From: Bigelowiella natans CCMP2755
Lineage: Eukaryota > Cercozoa > Chlorarachniophyceae
Length of the DNA stretch: 21,257 nucleotides
Assembly: GCA_000320545.1 (NCBI GenBank)
Contig: ADNK01002816.1
Span: 1 to 21,257 of the forward strand
Reading direction: 5' to 3'
Under the pieces are notes generated by a model that worked only from the letters and a program-made list of their open reading frames with translations, did no database searches and was not told the origin of the DNA. Made by a program: the position numbers and the translations under genes. This document shows, in pieces, positions 1 to 8,097 of this stretch. Position 1 is the first letter of the stretch. Every line of letters starts with the position of its first letter.

Positions 1-15
1 AAATTTAAAACCTAC

Positions 16-86
16 CGTTCGTCAATAGGAGCAGGCTCTTCTTTCTTATCTGCATTTTTCTTTCCCTTCTTTGACTTTTTTCCCAT
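16..86 (-). CDS. First exon of an unrecognised lysine-rich protein (partial)
   Basis: On the minus strand an ATG at 86-84 opens a frame that starts MGKKSKKGKKNADKK, continues through EEPAPIDE and ends two bases into the next codon (CG). It is followed by a good donor, GTAGGT, with the intron starting at 15. The exon is 71 nt and ends in phase 2; the rest of the gene lies to the left of the window. No family can be named from 23 residues. Short K/G-rich starts of this kind occur in some axonemal and ribosome-associated proteins, but that is only a general resemblance. Upstream of the ATG lies a cluster of G runs (152-180). The model rests on the start codon, clean frame and donor agreeing. Confidence 0.55.
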
Positions 87-151
87 ATTTTGCTTTCCTG
101 CGTTTGCTCCCTTTGTGCTGTGTTTGTATGACGTAGAGAAGGAGGGAAAGA

Positions 152-180
152 GGGGGGGATAATGGGGGGGGTGGGGGGGG
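152..180 (+). other. Three long G runs, potential G-quadruplex
   Basis: Runs of 7, 8 and 8 G (152-158, 164-171, 173-180) are separated by short spacers, with a further GGG at 143-145. This can fold as a G-quadruplex on the plus strand. It lies 66-94 bp upstream of the ATG of the minus-strand gene at 86, so it could sit in that gene's promoter or 5' UTR. Function is inferred only from position. Confidence 0.45.
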
Positions 181-1204
181 TATTGATAAGCTCGTTTGTT
201 AAAACCTCATTTAGAAAGAACGTTTGAGTGAAGTAGGAACGAGCGAACGCGAAATCTACTTCCAGCTCCCCAAATTTCCTCGCATCTCTTCAGCGCTAAA
301 GGACCAATGAAGTCCTCGTCCAAAGGGTAGCATAGGTTTGCTGCTTCCCTCCACAGAAACGGCGACAGTTATAGTTTTGTTTTGCAAATGCATTGGGCAT
401 CCCGAAAATCACGTGGTTCCAACCGATGGCCCAAACACCAAAAGGGAAGGGGGGTGGAATCAAACTTCGGGAGTAAGCACCGAGCGAAGTTCAAGCGTGT
501 TACAGGTCAGGATGCAGATATGTCCCTCCATAGACGGGAGGGATAGAAAGAAACATGAAAAGAAAAGTATACGCTAGGAAGTTTGGACACAGGTGCAGGC
601 GCATGTCCGTCATGGTTGAGGCTGTCGAACCTAGCTTGACGGAGGGGGGGTCCTCGGGTTGGTTTGAAATTTGGTCTCAATTTCGATGCAAGATATAGCT
701 ACAATTGTACGATATTTCCCCGATAGTAAATATTCTACATATCGCCGTGCTGCTCCCGACCCAAATGCGTGGGCTTGCGCAGGCGCAACAGATACCGGCC
801 TTTTCCACCCCGGAAACTACCGAATGCAACAAGCGGAATTCGCCTCGGCAAAAAAGTCCGGGTCGGAGTGGGAAACAACGCTCGCGGCAAAGAAAGTTGC
901 GCGGAACACCCTGGAATTTTCGTCGTTCTTGGAGGTTCGGATAAATTTCCCTTGCGCATTGGACAATCATCCATTTGTCCTCTGAGACACGGAAGTTTCC
1001 GCGTCTTTACATAAAAAAGGACATAGTTCTGCGCTATTTCCAAAAGAAAAGGGGGTCTATTGATCGTTTTTACCGAAACGACACCTGCGTGCTCTTGTCT
1101 TTTCATTGTTTTGTGATCTAAAACCATTGTTAACCTGCTGTTTCCATTTTCTATGATTTCAATGAATTTTCCCCCTGCGACACACTTTATGAGATATTTT
1201 TATG
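181..1204. other. Intergenic stretch without an assignable gene
   Basis: This is the divergent spacer between the minus-strand gene starting at 86 and the plus-strand gene starting at 1306. Overlapping open frames exist on both strands, for example plus 671-985 and minus 735-1127. None is joined to convincing splice sites or shows a recognisable motif, and the stretch at 735-985 is open on both strands because it is poor in stop triplets. A short exon or a 5' UTR exon cannot be excluded. Confidence 0.4.
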
Positions 1205-1210
1205 TATAAA
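1205..1210 (+). promoter_or_regulatory. TATA-like element upstream of the repeat-protein gene
   Basis: TATAAA lies within a local AT-rich stretch (about 1190-1215), roughly 100 bp before the proposed start codon at 1306. Its distance suits a TATA box with a 5' UTR of about 70 nt. No initiator element was recognised, so the call is tentative. Confidence 0.25.
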
Positions 1211-1305
1211 ATTGCAACGTAGCATTCACGTCTATCTGCGGAGTCCAACCCCACCGCCGATTAAGAACTGAAGCAACTTTAGCTTGCCAACCCCTTAAGC
1301 ACAAC

Positions 1306-2358
1306 ATGCCCTCAAAATCAGCGGTAGGACGTTAGTCGTATCTTTGCCTTGATATTTTCCTCATTCACATAAACGCGAGGAGCGCATTCGGGGAAGAACA
1401 CCTCGCAACAAACAACGCAAAAATACAAAATGCCACTTCACGATGATGGTTATTGCTTCTAATGCTTCATACCGGTGAAAATATATAGAAAAGAAGAAGG
1501 AGAAAAAAGAATCAAGGGAAGAAGAAGACCGAGCAAGCCAAGGAAACGAAGGAGACAGTACCGGCACCTGACGCTTCACCAGCAGAGGCAAAGACTGTTG
1601 TTACGGAAAAGGATCAAGTCACCTCTAAGGCAGATAACACAGCGCAGGCTGTGACTGGCGTGGAGAATGGCAGCACTCCTAAGAAAGACGGTGAAGTAGA
1701 GGCAGCTAAAAAAGAGGCCGAGCGCAAGGCTAAGGAAGAAGCAGAGGCTGCAAAGGCCGCTGAAGCGAAAAAAGAGGCCGAGCGCAAGGCCAAGGAAGAA
1801 GCAGAGGCTGCAAAGGCAGCTGCAGCTAAAAAAGAGGCCGAGCGTAAGGCCAAGGAAGAAGCAGAGGCTGCAAAGGCCGCTGCAGCTAAAAAAGAGGCCG
1901 AGCGTAAGGCCAAGGAAGAAGCAGAGGCTGCAAAGGCCGCTGAAGCGAAAAAAGAGGCCGAGCGCAAGGCCAAGGAAGAAGCAGAGGCTGCAAAGGCCGC
2001 TGCAGCTAAAAAAGAGGCCGAGCGTAAGGCCAAGGAAGAAGCAGAGGCTGCAAAGGCCGCTGCAGCTAAAAAAGAGGCCGAGCGTAAGGCCAAGGAAGAA
2101 GCAGAGGCTGCAAAGGCCGCTGCAGCGAAAAAAGAGGCTGAACGCAAGGCTAAGGAGGAGGAAGATGCTGCTAAGACAGCAGCAGCAGCAGCTAAGGCAG
2201 AAAAAGAAGAGGCAGCAGCACGCAAGGCCCAGGTCGAATTAGAAGAGGCTAAAAATGATAAGCCACCTACTGCTGCTGCTGCTTCAGCATCCACTCGCAG
2301 CGCTAGACCCAAGGATGATAAAGAACGGGACGTCTGCAACCTTTGCCTGCTGATGTAG
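1306..2358 (+). CDS. Lys/Glu/Ala-rich tandem-repeat protein with a C-terminal CaaX motif
   Basis: Two exons fit: 1306-1323 (ATG CCC TCA AAA TCA GCG, MPSKSA) followed by donor GTAGGA, and 1489-2358 after an acceptor ending TATATAG. Both junctions are phase 0, and 1489 is the only nearby acceptor that keeps the repeat frame. The roughly 295-residue product has a basic start (KRRRRKKNQGKKK), a short Pro/Thr/Val linker, eight copies of a 20-residue unit KKEAERKAKEEAEAAKAA(A/E)A, an alanine-rich stretch and a tail KERDVCNLCLLM followed by TAG. The repeat should form a long charged single alpha-helix or coiled coil. The last four residues, CLLM, fit a CaaX prenylation box; Met at X favours farnesylation, and a second Cys four residues upstream could be palmitoylated. 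The family is not recognised; superficial likeness to TolA or caldesmon-type helices reflects composition. A possible second splice form uses the exon at 3106. The first exon is inferred; the repeat exon is secure. Confidence 0.7.
1701..2168 (+). repeat. Tandem 60-bp coding repeat, about eight copies
   Basis: A 60-bp unit recurs in perfect register, each copy encoding KKEAERKAKEE followed by AEAAKAA(A/E)A; the last copy decays into EEEDAAKTAAA. Copies differ at very few bases, mainly AGCGC/AGCGT and GCAGCT/GAAGCG. The block 1741-1920 is repeated as 1921-2100 with a single base difference, so three units were duplicated together recently. Read on the minus strand the same repeat gives an open Ala/Ser-rich frame that is not coding. 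Confidence 0.9.
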
Positions 2359-2744
2359 CCTCGCAAATTGAGTGCGTGGGAGAGGACAAGAGAGAGCGTC
2401 AGCTGATCTACAAAAAGTAATGATGCTTTGAAATTCCGATCAAAAATATTTTAGAACGCATCATGCACACATCTAGATATACAACAGATAGCTTTGGTGA
2501 TGAGATTTGCAAATGGCAGTTCTAGAGTTGTCAGCCGACAATCATCACTCCGGGCCATTGTGCTTAATGCCTGCTAAAAGCATGTCATCACTCTGAATTG
2601 AGGATGATGCATTCCGGGATGGAATCTGTCCTTTCATGCACATGGATCATTCTGTAGTGGGCATGAACGAGAGCGTTCAGTTTGATTGCTGCTGCTACGA
2701 TACATTGTGGCCGACTGAAGCTCCATCTCTTTTCCACTTTTCGC

Positions 2745-2915
2745 GCCGCGCAGACGCTCCGCGCGTATAGCTAGCATCGATCGTCTAGTTCGTGCATGCT
2801 TCGTAGCTGCTATCTAGCTTGCTAAGCATCACCATCTCATCGATTGCAGTTTCCTGCGCTGTAGTGCATGCACATCGCGCGGCAGTCTATCTAGCGCTAG
2901 CTAGCAGGCAATAAG
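2745..2915. repeat. Small island of short perfect palindromes
   Basis: The spacer between the two K/E/A exons contains CTAGCGCTAG (2891-2900) overlapping GCTAGCTAGC (2896-2905), GTGCATGCAC (2864-2873), and many AGCT, CTAG and CGATCG-type words. The style matches the larger island at 16250-17560 and differs from the surrounding AT- or repeat-rich introns. No open frame or terminal repeat is seen. Confidence 0.5.
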
Positions 2916-3105
2916 CAATGCCGTGCGATTCCGGTAGCCACGATATAATGCGATGCCAGCGCGTCAACGTGTCCCACACTCGCTAGCACGGAAGAGCTAG
3001 AGAGGAAGAGCGAAGAGGGGGGCAGGGGGGGGTGGCTGTGGGAGGACGCATCGCAGTGTACAATCAAAATACATGAACACTGAATCGTTTTTTGTTCATT
3101 TTCAG

Positions 3106-3252
3106 TGTGAGGAGGCTAAACCCAAGGCCAAAGAAGAAGCAAAGCCAAAGGCTGCAAAGGCCGCCGCAGCTAAACAGGAGGCTGAACGCAAGGCCAAGGA
3201 AGACACAAAGCTAGATGTATGCACACCCGTGAACGCGATGCAGACACCCTAA
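3106..3252 (+). CDS. Alternative 3' exon of the K/E/A repeat protein
   Basis: A strong acceptor (polypyrimidine stretch ending TTTTCAG, 3105) opens a frame CEEAKPKAKEEAKPKAAKAA, then AAKQEAERKAKEDTKLD and VCTPVNAMQTP, ending at TAA (3250-3252). Composition and codons match the repeat gene upstream, so it is very probably a further exon of that gene. It reads in phase 0. A phase-0 donor that fits is GAC|GTCTGC at 2331/2332, which would remove VCNLCLLM and attach this tail instead. A donor GTATGC at 3217 inside this exon could also be used. The exact upstream junction is not proven, and it might instead be a decayed copy of the repeat. It ends 6 bp before the stop codon of the convergent gene. 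Confidence 0.5.
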   Translation, partial: CEEAKPKAKEEAKPKAAKAAAAKQEAERKAKEDTKLDVCTPVNAMQTP

Positions 3253-3258
3253 TCGCAT

Positions 3259-4260
3259 CTATCGAGTCCTTGGAGATGACGATGCGCCTAAAAGGCTTCT
3301 AAACATACACAGTTGAAAAAATTAAAACCCAATTGCAGTCAAACGTTTGAAAATGCAAGTTCTGCCAAAACGCCCATTCTAGCCAATGGGAATTTGATCT
3401 AGAAACATGGCCCGAGGGGAGAATGTGGGCTCGCCGGCACCGCTCGTCGTAGATGGCCGCACAAAAACATAACAAAGCTACAATTTACGCACCTGCATTG
3501 ACGCTGTGCAACCGACAGCTTCTGTGCGATATTCTCTGCTTTGGACAGCAGCTCCTGCAAAGGCATATATGTGGTAGCTCGTAAACGTATGACTCATCAT
3601 TTGTAAAGCTATTGGAGAGCTACGGGGGGGGGAGGCGTTTCGACTCTTTTTCCTTGTTTTAGAACTCATACTCCGTAATGCAAAGCGATTGAAATACTGA
3701 TTTGCCTGTGTTCAATACCTGCCGCCTTTTCTCCGCAGTCTCTCCATAAATGTGGACGCCGGAGCGGAGAGGGGGAACTGGCCGTCGCTGGCTGCTCGGA
3801 AGGTGATCGTTCAGAGAGGAGGGGGGAGGAATCACGATGATAACAGAGAAGGCAGGGAGTGTTGGTGTATGATGAAGAGAGAATGAAACACGCATATTTC
3901 AAAACGCATAAAATGGGGAAAGAAGCTGCTGCTCAAGCAACGTTGTAATCGTATTGCCACGTCTGTTCGACGACGCAACAACCCATGCCGTGCGGCCACC
4001 AAGTCACGATTTCTCACAGCGAGCGTGTGGAGGGTGAGGAGGGCATCGGTTTGCTACCATCAACTCCACGCTATGCTATACTGAGATATGTGAGCTTGCA
4101 AAGCAGCAGCAGCAGCAGCAGCAGAAATGAGAGCTTCGATCGTCGTTCTGGGCTGTTGGAAAAAGCGGCTGAATGTCGCAAACAATCTACTCTGCATACT
4201 ATCTTCTTTTGCTACTTCCCCCCCAAACTATACACTATACAACTATAATATAAGCATATA

Positions 4261-4300
<40 letters not shown>

Positions 4301-6335
4301 CAAAGTTACGGGAAAGCCACGTTGCGGAGCGTGCGAATCCAGGCCGAGACTTGCCTCAGGTGCTGCTTCTCGATGACTTTGCGTAGGTCTCTTACGACGT
4401 CAAAAACGGCTCGATTCTCAGGCGTCTCCTCTACGAATTGTCCGCCGCGGCCATTGCCTATCTCGAGCGATATGGACGACCGCGCCCCTCCTCTCCCCAC
4501 CAAACGCCTGGCCGACTCTGGAAGGGAAGAGGAGGGGGTCGGGTGGAAGAAACACACACACACACGCGCGCGCACGCACACACACAGCGCGCATTTGGGA
4601 TTTTGTGGTTTTATATGCGGTGAAAATCTACGGCGGCTGCGACGGCTGCTATGCATAGAGAATCGGCTGGAGAGCGCTCGCCACTACTACTTCGTGATGG
4701 TGCGTCAGCTTCTCCCTTCTCGAAATGCTGCTGCCACGAGTTTGGTCTCTCCGGAGAACAATCCGTGGGTCAATATTATCGAGAGGAGGCTGTTTCAGCG
4801 TCCATTTTCTCTGTATGGCCGCCCTTCTACTACTACTCATACTATTACTACTACAACTACTACTTCCTACCACCGCTACTACTTACTACTACTGCTACTA
4901 CTACTATCACTACCATATGCGAAGTCTTGCCTTTGTAGGTCGGTCTCATTCCCCTCCTTTGCTGTAATCGAAAGCGCATTCCTTTCCTGAGGGGGGGGGG
5001 GGGATGAGGGTTAGGCAGTTGGCCTTTCTCGGTGCCCAAAATGCTCAATTATTTCATTTTGAGTTGTGTTGCGTGCCTTTTCCGCTGCTCTGCTCGACTC
5101 GCCTTCATCTTCATCGTCGTCGGAGAAACTGCCCTGTTTAGCAAACGCACACGCACACGCACACGCACCGCAGTTGTCATCATCATCAACCGATATCATT
5201 CGTTCATGATTGTGTATGCGTGTGCGCGGTATATATGACAGATCGGTGGTTTTGAAGGTTGGCTGTTGCGCACACTTACCCCCCACTCCTCAAGCTCGTC
5301 ATCGATTCCTCCGTCGTCAGCATGGCTTGGAGTTCTTGGATCCCCATCCTCAAACTTAAGCGTTGCGGTGATATCTTCGCTAGTAGCTTCGTCATTCCCA
5401 CCGGAGACTAGGAATCTCACTTCACGGACCTCTTTACTGCTATTAGTATCTCTTCTGCCGTCACCGTTATCATCGTCGTTCGCATCGCCATCATCGTCGC
5501 CATCATTATCATCATTAGGCTGCTCGTCATCATCACCATCATCATCACCCTCCTCATCGCTTACTCGTGCTTTCTTGCAAGGCCGTGGCGTTCTAGAAGA
5601 AAAAGCGGGGGGAATGGGCGCTCCTGTTATTGGATCGATCGTGTTGTGGAGAGCTTCGTATCTTTCCTCCTTCTCCTCCTCCTCCTCCCCCTCCTCTTCT
5701 GCCTCCTCGTCCTCCTCCTTTTTCTCGAGGCCCTTGCCGTACCGCGCATCGTCGTTGTACCCACGAGGTCTTGTATCACCATTCGTCGTCAAAGTAGAAG
5801 CTGAATGGGGCCTCTGGCGTTTATCGCAGCTGTTACCTTTATTGAGGCTCGAGGGAGCGCCCTCCCCCCTCTCCCCCGTCCGGTCATTTCTGTTCTCGCC
5901 TCCTTGTGCACCATCTCGGATGAACCCCCCTTCCTCGCTTCCTCGGCTGGTAGCAATGCCCCCCCTCCCCCCCCCCCCTCCCCCCTTGAAATCGGCATCA
6001 TCATCAGACGAGAAGTAAAGATCTTCGTTGTGAGTTGGAGAAGCGGATGCCGTCGGCAGCGGATGGTCATCGAGGGTGAGGGAATACCGACTAAACTCTT
6101 CCTCTTGGGTGTCTGCTGCTAGTAGGGTTCTCGGTGTTGCCTTTGCGTTGAAGTGAGAGGCGCTATCGACCTCCGTCATGTCTGGAATTATCTGCGCGCG
6201 TGCGGCATTGCGATAGGTGCCGTGGTCATTACGATTGCTGGGTTGTAAATCCATTCTTGCTAAAAACGCTCTACCTCTATCAACCTCCCACCCCTTTGCT
6301 TTCTCCCTCTCTCTCGCTCTCTCTCTCTCTCTCTG

Positions 6336-6376
<41 letters not shown>

Positions 6377-6742
6377 CGAATATGTGCGTAAGCGTTGGTA
6401 TATTTTGCTTGTTTCCGATATCCACGGCATTCAAGACAAATGGCATGAAGTTGTGAAGTCTTGCTAATGCTGTGGTTGTCCCCGCACTCACCAGCGCAAA
6501 GGCGTTCTTGAGCTCTGTTAGCGTTTTGCACATGTTCGGAATCTCGCTGTCTAGCCCCCCCTCGTTCCTAGCCAACTGCACGTATCGATCCAAGAGCAGC
6601 GCCCGCAAATTATTGCGCCTTATCGTGCGCGCCTGGTGTACGTAAACAGACAGGTGTTAAAATAAGAACAAGAAAATATGCTCGTTGTTGCAAATAAATA
6701 CATAAACATATTTATATACATTAAACACACACACACACACAC

Positions 6743-6773
<31 letters not shown>

Positions 6774-7277
6774 GATATGAAGTTTATTGCAAATATTCAT
6801 TGCAAATATAGTTATTATTATTTGTGAGATTGCATTAAGCGAGCACGCACCTGAGGGCCATCATCACGCATCGAAGCCGCAGCAGCAGCAGCGTTTGGTA
6901 TCTCAAACTGAAGAACTCTTACGACGTATCTATTCAATTGATTAGAGGTGATTATTTTTTAGAGCGATAGTAGGTCCGCGAAGCTCGATGCTTCAAGGAC
7001 GTAAAACATTCAGTATGTATGAACGCCATTGAAACAAGCACAAAACCACCAAAAACGACCATTCGATTTTGGCCAAAAGCTGAACAAAATCCGCCATCGT
7101 CGTTGCGAACACCAGCCGACGATCTTGGGACAAATAGTCCGTCCTTTATGCGTGTGTGGAAAAAAATAGGGAATGGAGCTCGTACTGGTAAGCTCTCTTC
7201 AAAGGCATGGCTCCTTCCGTTGACCCAAACAGCCTGTACCATCTCCCCAGGGCCTTCGTAAACATATTGTAGAAAAA

Positions 7278-7313
<36 letters not shown>

Positions 7314-7512
7314 CACATATGGGGTCGCCCATCCAACAGTCAAAATGGATATAGGCTGCTCATCAACATCCCACAAAGTCTGTTCGAAAATCGTAGAAAC
7401 ACAAGCGCGTGTGAATACCGCAAGTCCAGCCTCTCGCAAACACGCAGCCTTGGGCAATGGCAAAGGCTTTAGCTTTGTCCCGATGACCTTGGAACAACAG
7501 CGTGTGTGTCTC

Positions 7513-7591
<79 letters not shown>

Positions 7592-8064
7592 GATGACCTT
7601 GGAACAACAGTGTGTTGGAAGTGCGAATCGAAGGTGGGTTGGAATTGTGTTATTGGGGTTATGAAACGCGAGCAGGTAGTAGTAACGTACCGTCGCGAGA
7701 ATAGTGTGGAAATCTCGGAGAATCTGGAGGCGAAAGCCCTTCGATCGAGTAAAAAGAACGTCGATGATCTGTCACGTTAAGGCGGGAAGTAAGCCTTTGC
7801 GGGGTATCACCTGTTTGTGGCTTTTGGGAGTCTGTCTATCGATTGTGACGCGTAATACGCTCTATGCTAATTACATCAAGGGCGTGCATCCGAAGTTGAA
7901 AGTCTTTGTCTTTCAGCACGCCGATCAGTATCTGGGTTACGCAAAGGCAAACCAACTAACTAACACGGCCCTCCAAAAGACAGTCAAGGACAAATGCATT
8001 CTTAATTCGAGAGTAGGATTTAACATAGAACCTCACAAACGAAAAAACAACGTTTCACTAGGCT

Positions 8065-8097
<33 letters not shown>

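Noticed and set aside
671-985. 104-codon plus-strand open frame
   Set aside because: No motif, no splice sites around it, and equally long frames on the opposite strand over the same stop-poor DNA; left unassigned.
735-1127. 130-codon minus-strand open frame
   Set aside because: Composition looks random and it overlaps the plus-strand frame with no supporting start context or homology pattern.
1614-2366. 250-codon minus-strand open frame, Ala/Ser/Leu-rich
   Set aside because: It is the antisense of the K/E/A repeat; the plus strand has the natural charged composition, splice sites and stop context.
3219-3303. Plus-strand frame MHTRERDADTLIASIESLEM, offset from the K/E/A exon, suggesting a frameshift
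   Set aside because: It is short and is the antisense of the proposed last exon of the UVSSA-like gene, so a frameshifted repeat-protein tail is not needed.
4082-4169. Minus-strand segment with an Ala run encoded by GCT repeats (TTIEALISAAAA)
   Set aside because: It has an acceptor-like CATTCAG, but its phase does not fit the flanking exons, which join directly in phase 0; probably a GCT repeat in the intron.
4127-4990. 287-codon plus-strand open frame
   Set aside because: It runs through a (TA)n tract, a CA tract and a triplet array and is antisense to a UVSSA-like exon carrying conserved residues.
5266-6018. 250-codon plus-strand open frame, Ser/Pro-rich
   Set aside because: It is antisense to the acidic exon of the UVSSA-like gene; the Ser runs are complements of Asp/Glu codons.
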